A DNA stretch of 64,000 bases from Hydractinia symbiolongicarpus (Eukaryota > Cnidaria > Hydrozoa > Anthoathecata > Hydractiniidae). The stretch lies in NCBI RefSeq assembly GCF_029227915.1, contig NC_079876.1, forward strand, positions 18,042,001 to 18,106,000, written 5' to 3'. The translations under genes and the position numbers were made by a program. The notes under the pieces were generated by a model. It ran no database searches. It had not been told where the DNA came from and saw nothing but the letters and a program-made list of their open reading frames with translations. Positions 32,042 to 44,300 of this stretch are shown piece by piece. Position 1 is the stretch's first letter. Every line of letters begins with the position of its first letter.

Positions 32042-32683
32042 ATGACCGACGATATTACTCCATTACTACTTCTTGATTTAGAGATACCAATACCATTGGA
32101 AAAAGAATTTACTGTTCCATGTTGCATCAGAGGTTATCATATTTACAGATGGAAGCAATGGAAAGCTGAAATAGGATCAATTTTAACGAGCGAACCAGAA
32201 GTGAGACCGGGTGCTTTGGTTGAAGATAAATATTCCATTGCTGTATTAGATAATGGACAAACAATTGGACATGTGCCTAAATTTCTCTCGCAACTGATAT
32301 TCTTTTTTCTTAAATACGAAGGCACGTTATCAATAAAGGTAACAGGAGAGCGAAGATTCTCATTCGATCTTCCACAAGGAGGTATGGAGATACCAGCTGA
32401 TTTTGTCTTCAAAACAGTCGATGCAAAACTTCACAATCAAATGAGAGAGAAAGTTCTCAAGGAACTGGAAAACTTTGAAGGGAGAAGAAAAGTTGGTATA
32501 AATAAGAGTTTAAAAAAGAAAGAAAAAAAAAGAAAAAGTACCAAAAAGTGTGTTTTCAATTTTTCAACCCCTAATTTAATACGATTTGATTCCTATTTTA
32601 CTCTAATTATTAGTACGACAATCAACTTCAATTTCCAAGGTATTTTATTTCCTCTTATTATTAGTACGACTCCTTCAAAATAA
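32042..32683 (+). CDS. HIRAN-like protein encoded by the pogo-like transposon
   Basis: An intact frame from ATG 32042 to 32683, 213 codons. The core (residues about 25-130) reads CCIRGYHIYRWKQWKAEIG, then YSIAVLDNGQTIGHVPKFL, then VTGERRFSFDLPQGGMEIP, a pattern I recall from HIRAN-like proteins that are frequent in cnidarian genomes. HIRAN domains (as in HLTF and Rad5) bind DNA, notably 3' ends. A Lys-rich stretch (KKKEKKRKSTKK) follows and could be nuclear-localising. The last 40 codons run over the subterminal repeats and may not be informative. It lies inside the transposon, divergent from the transposase. The assignment is by eye. Confidence 0.6.
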   Translation: MTDDITPLLLLDLEIPIPLEKEFTVPCCIRGYHIYRWKQWKAEIGSILTSEPEVRPGALVEDKYSIAVLDNGQTIGHVPKFLSQLIFFFLKYEGTLSIKVTGERRFSFDLPQGGMEIPADFVFKTVDAKLHNQMREKVLKELENFEGRRKVGINKSLKKKEKKRKSTKKCVFNFSTPNLIRFDSYFTLIISTTINFNFQGILFPLIISTTPSK

Positions 32684-32720
32684 TTATTTTTACCGGAGGA
32701 TTAAATTAGAAGAATGACGG

Positions 32721-32815
32721 TAATGAAATTATCAACAAACGTTTTTTTAATGAAACTATCAACTTCAGTCTTTTTAATGAAATTATCAACAAACGTTTTT
32801 TTTTTTTTTTTTTTT
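32721..32815. repeat. Minisatellite flank, right of the pogo-like transposon
   Basis: Further copies of the unit TTTTTAATGAAATTATCAAC, continuing the array of 29703-29788, ending in a long T-run near 32798-32814. Confidence 0.7.
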
Positions 32816-32889
32816 GATAAGATAGAAAATTAAAAGGATTCTTTCACAGGTTTAAATAACTAGTAATATTATAATAAGAATTTTGTTTT

Positions 32890-33195
32890 AGACTCCTACA
32901 ACAGAAGCAGAGTGGAAAAAGATTGCCCGTGAATTTAAGGAGTAATGACATTTTTCAAATTGCGTTATGTACGGAAAGTATGTTGTTTTTTGATGGCCAA
33001 AAACCATTTTATTTCAACTACAAATACACGTTCAGCATCGTATTATTAGCTCTTGTCAATGCCTATTACAATTTCAATTTCATAGACGTTGGATGTAATG
33101 GGAGAGTAAGCGACGAATGTGTACTTCGAGAGTCTAACCTTTTACAAACTATTGATTTAAATACTTTTGGAATTCTACCGTCAAATGTACTTTAA
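32890..33195 (+). pseudogene. HARBI1-like (PIF/Harbinger) transposase fragment
   Basis: Plus-strand frames give PTTEAEWKKIAREFKE near 32895-32943, then a damaged segment, then KYTFSIVLLALVNAYYNFNF and IDVGCNGRVSDECVLRESNL, closing with NTFGILPSNVL at 33195. FSIVLLALVxAxYxF...D+G..GR.SD..V...S.L is the second Asp block of HARBI1-like nucleases. Stops and shifts near 32945 interrupt the frame. It lies immediately beyond the minisatellite next to the pogo-like transposon. Confidence 0.6.
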
Positions 33196-33199
33196 TCTA

Positions 33200-36100
33200 G
33201 GCAAAGACTATATGTACCCAAAAATGTATTTTACAGAAAAAAGCATCTGTAACTTAAACCAATGACTATGAATCAGTAAAAACAAAATCAGTAAAAAAAA
33301 ACAATTCTCTTAATGTTAGGATCAAACATTCAGCTCTTAAAAGTAAAAAAGACAGCCATCATTTCTGTTGATAACTACTCTCGTAATTTCATCTTTAAGA
33401 AAAGCTTCAGTGATTTGATCATCATCATCACTATTAACGCGCATCTTTTTCCAGATTGCTGAAGCTGATCTGAGTAGACTTGAACTACTTTGCCATCATC
33501 GAAAGTGATCCGCACATTACAAACAACGGGAAAATTCTTGGTATCATTGATATGAACATCCTTCTTAGAAAAGTTTAACAGGCTGATAGTGGTACTGTAA
33601 CAATTTGTGATGATGATGAAACTAGTCACTGAAACCACCATAACCGCTTGATCCCCTTGACAGCCACTTTATTGGCAATTGTCATGACACATTGCTTATA
33701 ACAGCAGTCGGTTGTTAGGGCCCAAATCGCCTACCACGAAAAATGAACCCTGAATTAAAAAAAAATGAATCTGGAAGCAACCTGCACTGTATTGTCAATG
33801 TCGTTCACTTCTAGTAATTTTATACTATTTTATATAAACAAATCTGCCTAGCAACAGGTAATATTTACTTAGAAACAGCCAATATTTATTAAATCAAATG
33901 ACTGTTTGTCTGAACCGAACTGAAATTATTGCTTTTGATGAAAAAGTAAATATTTTAAATGAACAAAACAATGAACGAATGACTAATATTGTTTCCAGGT
34001 CCAGGCAACTGCCGCATCGGTGATACGATCGCAATCCGTGAAAACTCCAAGTGGAATAGCGAGAGCCATATACTACGCTATGGGCTGGCTAGCTAAAGGC
34101 TGGTCTCCACACCACTTAACGCACGCTATTCGCCAGGCGTTTTTATTTTTTGATCGTCGAGTTTTTTTTTGGATTTTTGATTTTTTTTTGTGTGAACTTA
34201 AATCAAATTGAAGGCCAGCCTTAAAAATAAGTTCCCGCGTCCTGGGAATTTTGAGCACGCAAAAAGTAATCCACATATGTATGTAAATATAGTGCGTGCA
34301 TAAAAACTAATTAAAAGGGGTAGCTATACTACAAGGGCTTTCCATTTACGGATTGAAACCGCTGCCATGCCAATGATATATCACATTGAATGAATCCATC
34401 TTCAAAGGATGGCATCATTCAACAAGAAAACTTTGTGCTTTCAAATTTTAAAACGAAACTTTATATTTTTAAAACTCAGAAATAACGTAAAAACATTTGG
34501 TTTCCAGCACGATGCAAAAATGGCTAAATTGCACTTGTCGTGTTAATTTTTTTTTTCGGTAATTTTTTTTTCATTTAAACTTAATTTTTAGTTTTTTAGG
34601 TCGTCTGATTTATATAAACTTTTCAATAGAATTTAAGTTGTTAATACTTGCGTTAATACGTAGTCCTTCTGTGTAATTTGTTCCAAAAGGTTTGCTGAAG
34701 TCTTGCTTTGCCATACAATCCAATTTTATGCTGAATTTTCTTTGATAAGTAGCTTAACTTACTTTAAAGATAAAAAAAATTACTAGCCAGAAAGCTACCC
34801 TTAAAAGCACCTTAGGCGATTTATTTTCCCTAAGGCCGCCATCAAGATGATGTTATGTTCGCGTCCTAAAGTCCTTAAAAATACGTTCATCGAATATGAC
34901 ATATAAAAAAAAGGCTTTTTTAAAAATGGCTGCTGCATAGCAGAAATATCCTTTTTTATCCTAATCAGTCGATGTATTTAGGTTTAGTTTTGCCAACACT
35001 CAAAAATTGCTTGTCGCGATAATAATGAAAGAAAATAACGAATTACCTTAATAAGTGATGCTTACACAAATAAGCTATGAAAAGTCTGTTAACTAAAGCT
35101 ACTATCAAAATTTGGCCTAATTTGCGGTTGTCCCTGAAGGTTAGTATGTTCACGTGTTCAACTAACACTTATAAAATTAAACATCCAGGTTGTTTTAAAT
35201 GCTTCTTAAAAAGATAGACAATAGTAACGTAATAGGTAAATGCTGACTACGTAAAGCCGGTACGATAGGTCAAAATGTCTTAGTTTCCAATTTTATAGTC
35301 TCTACCAATTCATGCCAGAGACTATGAAAGTGTGAATCTATCCTTTCTGCTTAGCGCTCAACATAGGAATAGGATTGATATCTTAGGAGTTGTCTAGTTG
35401 AGCAATTGCTGTACTTGCATGACTTTTGTAGCTCAAATGGGAGCTTTAAATGCGATAGGACTTCCTTCGCAGGACCCTCATTGATAACAGTTCTATTGGG
35501 AACTGAATCTTTTCTCAACTAATTGAGTAAGTCTCAACTTAGGTTAGGTAAATTACTTTTTTCGCTATACTTTTCTGATCTGCCGAGCAGCACTGACTGA
35601 AACAGGTAAGTAATTGGTAAAACGCACTTGATCGGGTAAACACTGCAATTTGTTCAAATCTAAACTTCTATATTTAACAAAATTTTATTCATTATTTTTA
35701 AGTGTATGGTATTCATTGTTCATACGTCAGTCAGTGACTACGTAAAGTTGCAGCATGTCAGGGAAAATTCTTTTTAATCACTGAATGGTCAAGAAAAGTC
35801 AAGGGATGAGCTTTTATTGTGAAAGATTTTTAAAGTTGTAGTGTCTCGTTGATGAACTAGAGTTTCACGAAATCAGGGAAAATTGTATCTTTTAAAGCCC
35901 CCTGGTCAAATAATATCATTTTTTTACTACTTGGTCAGACAAAGTCAGGAAATTTTTATTTGGGTAACTGCTGTGAACCCTGTGTATTATAGAAAAAAGT
36001 TTAGGCTAATTTTTAGCGGGCGAAGGAGATGAATGTGATTAATCGCAATATTCAATGTTAAACCTGCACTTTAAAGAAATTGTTCCTATCATAATTTCGT

Positions 36101-37460
36101 ATTTTCAATTTATCGAGTGAACAAAAAAAAGAGGAAATTGTTAAACCCGCGAGTTTGGCTAAACATGTTGCACTTACGATTGCTTGTCACAAAATCCTCT
36201 ATTGTCAATTGCAAATGCAACATCCCGCCTGCGACGCCAGGTCTCCCAGCTCATTCAGCATATTTCTGAGGAAACTCTCGAAAAATAGATTGCCCAAAAA
36301 TTCTGGAGAACACACAAAACATAAAATCTTTACAATTAAGCCAGAGTTACCGACAACGTAACTAGGACGATAATTGCAGAAGAAAATCCTTCGATCTAAA
36401 CTTTCATAATGGGCAGATTGTAACATTTACTCAGCAGCCTACCGGAGCACTGGCCGAGTAATGCTGTTTGACAAATTCAAAAAGAGCCATGAAACGGCTT
36501 TTGCAAAACTGCGAAACAATTATTTTTTTAATTCACACAATCCTCAGGAATGTGTGTTTGGTTTAGCTTTTCTTCGTCTCCAGAAAAAAAATTACCACAT
36601 TGGTGAATCTTTTACTCGAAGCCAATACATATGCGAGATTTTATTTATAATGCGGGTCGACATTGATTTTTAAAATAATGTCTTAAGATGTAGTGCTCAT
36701 TATGTTGTATTTATTATAGTGTAGTCAAGTTTAGCTTAAGATAGATCTATTTCATATTCCTGTACAAGTTATTTATCTTAGGGGGCTAGTGTTTGAAACG
36801 CAGCTTTAGGAACAAAAAGTTGTTTGATGGCGCGCCGTTAATTCATTTTTGCGCAGAAACCGCTTTTTTGCTTTTCGTACAAAAATTTGGCTGATTTTTT
36901 TTGCTATTTTAAGTTTTATCGCACATGTGTTGGCTACTTGTTTTATTTCAATTAAAAATAATTGTATTAAAGTTCTTTTATACTTATTAATAGTCCTGTT
37001 TTTGATCGAATTTTCTTGTGTATTTTTAGCGTTTTGTTTCTCTCCTTTTCTTTCAGATTTATGTTTATTGGATAGCTGTACCGTTTCCCGATTGAAGTAA
37101 CTTAAACAATTACACTCCCCAAGCCGTGTTTTATTTTATCGTTTTAAGGAAGATTTAGGAATAGAATTTATCAATTTTAATTGGTTTTATCCCTGTTTTG
37201 CTTTTCTGCAGAACATGTGCAGATCAAGGTTTTATACACAAAACGCAGCTATATCTACAATTTTGATCAAAATTTGTTTACACAAGACAGTAAATTTAAA
37301 TGTTCGCCGACACAAGTGATTATATAGACTATTTCTTATATCAGATTCACACAGTTTACACTTGTCAAAGTTGGCTTGTCAAGCAATAATCAGTGTGGTC
37401 TTGACCTCGGGTTTTCAGTTATTTGGTTGATTTCAAACTTTTAAATGTCGTACATTAAGA
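33200..37460. other. Non-coding stretch without recognisable genes
   Basis: The many short frames here (for example 33375-33641, 36155-36426, 36849-37100) lack domains, conserved motifs and splice structure. Base composition is uniformly AT-rich. I see no RNA gene. Confidence 0.4.
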
Positions 37461-37464
37461 ACTA

Positions 37465-37950
37465 AAATTCTCGGCGGAAAATGTTTCGGCGAAAAACATT
37501 GTATGGGTGAGTTTTTTGAACGAATTTTAACAAAACTAGTCGTTAGCCTGTGGAAAAATCCACGGGTTCGCCCGTCCTTTTTGCCGCATTGCGTGCGTTT
37601 CGCTACTTGCACAGCTAAGCTACCATTTTGCGTGATAGACAGAAGGACATACGCATACGGGTATTATAATTTTAACAAAATATCAAAAGTAATGATTACG
37701 GGAATATATTCATTTAAGACCGAAAAAGGGTCTTCAGAATCCAACTTTATACCCAAATTTAAAATAGCGAAAATAATAAGTTCAAAAACTGCAGTTTTTA
37801 TTGATTTTCTGATTACCCTATATATAATTTCTATGCAAGGGCCCTTTAAAAAAAAATAGAAAACTTAAAATTTTCGGACAAAAAACTTTCGGCAGACAGA
37901 AGTTTCGGACAAAAAAAAGATCCGAAAGATTTTTTGTCTGAATATTTTCG
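37465..37950. mobile_element. Possible MITE with TTTCGG-type ends, hosting a Helitron
   Basis: The left side (37466-37500) has ATTCTCGGCGGAAAATGTTT then CGGCGAAAAAC. The right side (37868-37952) has the inverse-type sequence with repeated TTTCGGACAAAAAA and ends TTTTTTGTCTGAATATTTTC. The two sides resemble imperfect inverted repeats. A short Helitron-like copy lies inside at 37536-37674. Confidence 0.35.
37536..37674 (-). mobile_element. Short Helitron-like element C
   Basis: The minus-strand 3' end is intact: hairpin CCCGTGGATTTTTCCACAGG, then CTAACGACTAG and a flanking T. The 5' end (ATTATAATACCCGTATGCG) is decayed and the TC cannot be fixed. Confidence 0.55.
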
Positions 37951-39514
37951 TTTCTAATGTAATTGTTGGTGACGTCAGCATGACCATTTTTTCAATTGAG
38001 CGTCTTCTTCGCGTGAGCCGACGTAGATTATTTAGTTGTGCGAGCGTGCTAGAGAATGCGACTAGCAAATGTTAAGCGCTGCTTGCCTGGCCTACGTGTG
38101 TGCAAAAGTAGCGACATTCACGTTTGTCCATATTTGAATAATGAGGAAAGAACTTCCTGTCTCACGTTTTTATCCGTTTTGCAAGCTATACTTTCCACTA
38201 TATAGTTCTCAATTTTTTTTGTAGATATATGTATAAAAGAATTAAAAGTAATTTCTGAAAAGGCTGATGTATTAGAAATATTTGTTTTTATCCACATCAA
38301 AATTTAGGCGCCTTTAAAAAAACTGAAAATGGTAACTCAGTTACTGTTTAGTACTCGGAAAAATTTTTATGAATTTTAGACCAAGGGAAATCTCATCGCA
38401 GTTCTTTATCCACCGCCGCATGTGTTTGAGCACCCTTACAAAAAAGTTAATTTTTATTGCATAAAATAACACTATGGAATAGAAAGAAACAGGTGAATTC
38501 CAATAACAATGAAAAATGTTCATTTTAGCACGCGGCAACGCTGCGGCAAGTTTGGATTCGATCCAAACTAGCCGCGAAGTCATGCAGCAGACCGAACCTT
38601 ACGTCGTTTAGCGGCTACTATATGATGAAAGCGCGCCGCGAGACATAACTCTATTTTCAGTATGAATTTATCATTAGAGTCTAGAAATTATATGCCTTGT
38701 AATACCACACTGGTTTTTATTGTATTTATTCACTAGTCTCTTTCTTTTTAGATTGCGTACAATAGTAGTTATCTTTCAACTTGTGCGATAATAAGAGAAA
38801 CCTTCTAAAAACCGTTTTCAAAATCTCCGTCGATTTTTGTTTCAACTGTTTCCCCTTAGTATTTGCAACTCAATGCAGCAGTTTCCCGCAGTCTTGAGTA
38901 GATTTTTTTAACCAATCCCAATATTTTTATGTGAAAATAATTCCACAAATTGCTTTAGTTTTACGGACCGAAATGTCATGTGGTCATTCATCACCTATCT
39001 GGTACGTTTATGTTTACATTTGGGAGATACTATTGACCACTATATTTCGGAAATTTCGGAATTCCTTTAATTAATGCATAACCATAAGCAAAACGGTCCC
39101 AAGAAAACCTGCAAATCTCTTATAAAATTCTCTACAGTTAAGCATTTTATAGGCTTTCTTACCGAGAACGAGGGGTTCGAAGTCCAGCTTGCTTCACCTC
39201 GATAAAAAATTAATGATGGTATCCTTTAATTAGGAGGCATTATTTTTATTCATTTTTCAAAATTGTCTCCAGTAAATGTAGTGAAATACAAGGAAACTTT
39301 AAACACAACATTTTCTTGATCTTCATTTAAAACTCTTCGTAATATTTAGTTGACCTTGATGTACAATAAATCCCTAAAAATATTTTTTGAAAACTTGATA
39401 TTTCGGACTATGAAAAGAATCTCTATATGAAGGGGTAAATAATGAAATAAAAGATATATATGTGCCTAAAAAATTAATTCCAAAATTTACATTTATATAA
39501 AAACACGTTAAAAA
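37950..39514. other. Non-coding stretch downstream of AK3
   Basis: No coding signal is recognisable. Frames at 38118-38300 and 38341-38583 have no domain. The right border is the AK3 stop codon at 39515. Confidence 0.4.
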
Positions 39515-41208
39515 TTATTTCTTAAAAAAGTCGCTCACGAACGGCTCAAGGAAATCTTTTATTTGCGGATAAATCACATCAGATTCGGTACCATGAAATG
39601 ATTGAAGCACGCCTAGCTTTCTAAAATATAACGATACTGAAACTGTCGAATTGCAAAGAAAGTTCAGGTACTAGAAACATTTAAAAATTACTTAACAAAA
39701 ACAACAAGCAATTTACCGAAACCTTAGAAGGATTTAGTTTAGCATTTACGTACACTACTCTTGGCCGAATGTACCATATTTCTTTTCCTGACGTATCTTT
39801 TTCAACTAATTATTATTTGCATACCAGTCGGTGACCCATGGGAAAATCCACTGGGTCGCCCGTCCTTTATAATATGGTATATTTTGTGTTTTCGTATGAC
39901 GACGTGTATTTTGCGGACAGACAGACAGAATACGGCTATTATTAAGGGGATTTGCTGAACACTGGCGCATGATGCAGAATAGACAGTAAAAAAACATTCC
40001 GAAGCATACCTGTAGTAGTCTAATAACGGTAGCGTCATTTCATTGTACAATTTCAATCTCCGTGTAACAGTTTCTGGCTGGAAAACAAATTAAAAATAAG
40101 CAATCGCTAGCCTTCTAAAGCAAAATCATTTTGGGCTAAGTAGTAAGAATAAAATATAGAAAATTAATACGTGCAAAATTTACAGATTGAGACTTAACGC
40201 GCCCTAAATCGCAATCCAGGTTCATTACGTGGAAATGACACACTAATAATGCTAAGGTGAAAAACAGGTCTGCTCTGTTGTGTGACAACAGAAATTATAA
40301 AAGGTTACGCAAAAAAATGATTTTGGCAACACAATACAAGAATGATGTCCGTTTTTACTGTTATTTCGTAGAAAAACGCACGAGAATTAACCCGGCTCAA
40401 TAAAGATGATAACAGATCACATTTGTTGACAGGTGACGACTGGAAATGGGTTGTCTCCTATGTTTAATGCGCCAATTTAATTGAAGAAAATTTAGCCAAT
40501 CTGTGAATTTTGTCTATATATGGCAAATAGAATTCACGCTAAATTTGACTATTAATTAATTAACATTTCTTATAAGTATCAAAAACATGGATGAGATATG
40601 TACTTGCACTCAATATAAGAATACATTTTTGAGTCGCCGAATTTCACGGTCTTACGATAGTGGCAAAAACAGCTTTGACGAGCTTTCATCCACTCAAGCC
40701 TACTGGCATTCAAAACTGATTTTTCACTGAGTAACCATTTTCAGAAGAAAAAAAACGCAACAGTTCTTTCACGTAACAAACATCAGTGATTTTTCGTTTT
40801 ATCCACTGCTAAAGCATCTAGGTATTAAGTAAAGATTTAGCGTGTATAAACATGGAAGTGTAAAACAACGCATAGAGAAAAGCACAGATATGTCGCATAC
40901 ATCTTTTTGTAAAAAGTTAGGGAGTAGAATCAATCTAACATTGTGATATGCAAGACTTAAAAAGAATTATTTTTTTAAATTTGTACTAGTATTTACATGT
41001 TTATAGCAGAAATGTGGGACATCGTCATGTTTATTAACTAGAGTTCTCTTTAGTTAATCATTTCAAAACATTATCTAACCTTGTCATCATTTCTTTGTAT
41101 CAAGGCTTCGCCTGTTTCGTCATCTTTACCCTGCCAAAACAATGTAAAAATAAGCAAATCTTAAAAACAAATACGGAAACCAAAAAAAAAACAAAAAAAA
41201 AATGATAA

Positions 41209-41306
<98 letters not shown>

Positions 41307-44300
41307 CATGTAGAAATCTACAAATAAGAACTTGTCCACAAACATGCCTACCACTTACAGCATTTTTAGGAGGATTCCAAATAGTATGATAAACACGACC
41401 TGACGACGCGTGTATCCATCGATTCTAAAATATTAAATCTATATTATAATACTTACTGTCTGTCTGGGTGAGCTGATTTAAAAACCGGGGGGGGGAGTTG
41501 TAATCGAAAACGCCATTATAATGGCACCTATAGTAATAATCCCCCGTCCAAGCAAAATTCGTTACTTCATGTAAGCAGATGGCAAGAAATATGTACAAGC
41601 ACCGATTCAGCGTGATAGTTTTCACGGGCTAACGACTAGTTCCTTATAAAATTACGATAGTGTAGGTCCAACCAATGTGTCCATATTAGGCATTACTTAG
41701 ATTTTTTTGATACGTTTTAATTAAAATTCCTGACATTAACATTAACTTTATCAATTTCATTTTTTTCACACATTTACATTTTATATATATTTTATATTTA
41801 TTGAAAACCTTGCCGAAAAAATGTAAATTTCATACAAAATGAACAATTTCATGTAAGAAAGAAATATGTCTTATTTCACTGGTGATGAACAATCCATAAA
41901 CCCATTTCCAAAAAAGTTACGGTCAGAAAAATTAAGAAATAAAGAGAAATTAAGGAGAACGGCCAAAATTTCAATTTTTTTAAGTATATTTAAGTACTTT
42001 TAAGGAGATTTTCTTTTTCTAAGGTTATTTAAGGAATTTAAGGAGGAGTGGTCACCCTGAAATAGTGAATCTTCTTAGTCCAACACAATGTAAGAGAAAA
42101 ATTTTATAGTCTATAGTATATATAATTTTATATTTTCGCATACTTTTTGAAAACAAAACTCACAAGAAACGCACTTACTTCGAGCCTTTCACGAATAGTA
42201 TCGAATGGCACATCTAAATTTAAAACTAGATTTATCTCTTGTGTCTGAGATAATGACTCTGCTTGCGAAACCGTTCTTGGAAAACCTAAAAAGAAAAATA
42301 GAGAATATAAACAGTAAATATTCGCCCCTTTTCTCCAGTAACTTCCCATCCTGAAATGAATTTCTAACAAAATACACCTAACCTATACGAATAAGGCCCA
42401 CGTGGGTTGAATTGATTAAACACATTCCATGGTGGCCTTTATATAATTTTTTCAATTAACTATATGCTAGCTAGTAACTTAGAGCTATTAACCAACATTT
42501 TGTTTAAAAAATGTTTACATGTTTTAAAGAGAAGCTTTTTGGTGTGAGTTAAAATTTCCTTACAGTATAAGGTTTTAGTAAGTTCTTGTTCTTTCCCCGC
42601 CAATTTATTAAGCCAACTACCACCTACTTTAAGCATTTAGCGCCGCGGTATAACAGGCCAAACCCACCAGTTTTTATGTAAATAGTAATGCAACTGACTA
42701 TAAAGAAAGTTGTGCCACGAAAAGAATCAATCAAGTATGCCATGTTACAATATGGTTGATACCTGCATACTATAGTAGACTTTCAACTTTTTTTAAATGT
42801 ATTTTTAAACTGTTTTTGTTGAGTGTTAAACGTGCCTCAACCTTTTGTGTTAGATGTGCCTCACCCGTTAAAAAGCGTACACAAAACATCAAACCGACAT
42901 TAATGGGGAGGAGGGAAAATTAATGGTATCTTTAATTCTTTAAGAATTGAACGTAATTTGAACTGATTTGTCGCCGCACACTTCACATGAGTTCGGATTA
43001 TAATTTATTGAGGATGTCTTAAAAATTTAGGATTTTGATGTGTTTAGGGATGGAGATGGTGAAATCTAAACTTTTCGATTTTTTACACATTTCACACATA
43101 ATGGCGTTTACGAAAAGTATAACGATTTGTATAGTTCATAGAAGTTTAGGTATACTTTGCCATAAACAGGCGTACAAACTGAACGTGCTTACACAGTAAA
43201 ACAGAACAAATTTCTTAAAGAGTTGGTTATAAGACTTCTTGAATGCTTCTTTACTTCCAAAAATGTTTAAAATAAATCCAACAAATTTAAATTTTAAATC
43301 CACAAAACCGGATCCAGATACAATAATTCTTCAGGAAATAGTACTATGAACACATACTCAGAAAAAATAAACTACAATGAAAAAACCAATGGAATAATAT
43401 AGTCTTTAAATCTTAGACGGCGTTGATAAAATTTTAGATGAAGTTTTAAAAAAAGGCCTTAACCAACAGGCATGGATGCAGGATAATTACCCTGCCCTCA
43501 ACACTCGATTCATGAAATGCGTCTCCACTTTTAAAATAACAAAGAGGTTTACAAAAACAAACAACAACAAAACAATTAAGACTACTAAATATAAAAGTTG
43601 AAAAAAGGGTCGAGGATATGATGATGAGGTGACAAAAAACTGTATTGATAAAACTTAAGGCGAGTGGTTATAACTTTTTGAGGTTTGACTTTCTAAAAAT
43701 TCCGCATTGATACAAACTCTTTCTGGTTACAAGGCATTGACAAATATGCTTTGACTTTTTAACCTACAATAAGGTACAGAAAACACAAGAAAACAAAAAA
43801 GATGGAAAGGATCATAAACAACACATACAGTCAAATATATATATGCAATTTTGTCAGAATTTCACAATTTTGGACACTTTAACAACCTTTTTCAGCGTAA
43901 ATCTAGACTTACCATCAAGCAACCAATTTTGCTTCACAGAAGTCAACTCTGATGAAATCAATGCAACAATTAAGGGGTCTGGAACTAGTTGTCCCTTTTG
44001 TAAGTACTGTTCAGCTTCTACGCCAACTTCTGTCTTTTCGGCAATCTGATTGCGCAGGATATCTCCACTAGCAAGGTGTTTCAACTTAAAGTCTCGAACC
44101 AATCGAGATGAAATCGTCCCTAACAAATACAAAATATTATATTTAAAAGTCTTGTTACCATTTGACTGCATTTCATCTTTGCTTTTGTCAAAGTGTGCAC
44201 GTGCTAACAAAAACACATGTTAACGTTTTACGCCAAAGCAGAAAATGTATTCAAATGGAAAAGTAATCAGTAATTTTAACAGAACTATTCAAATGCGAGT

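Larger units (their letters stand above)
29789..32720. mobile_element. pogo/Tigger-like DNA transposon with two divergent genes
   Basis: Terminal inverted repeats of 23 bp (CCGTCATTCTTCTAATTTAA, then TCC) stand at 29789 and, inverted, at 32698-32720. They are flanked by TA on both sides (29787-29788 and 32721-32722). TA duplication is normal for the Tc1/mariner/pogo superfamily. The element is 2932 bp. It encodes a minus-strand DDD transposase with a small number of disabling changes and a plus-strand HIRAN-like protein, transcribed away from a shared region near 31.9-32.0 kb. Subterminal copies of CTCTAATTATTAGTACGA are present at both ends. Confidence 0.85.

Noticed and set aside
36155-36426. 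ORFs on both strands near 36.2 kb
   Set aside because: Neither shows a domain, splice signals or codon bias that would support a gene.
41100-41354. Cys/Leu/Ser/Val-repeat protein on the minus strand
   Set aside because: The frame is produced entirely by the (GACA)n microsatellite.
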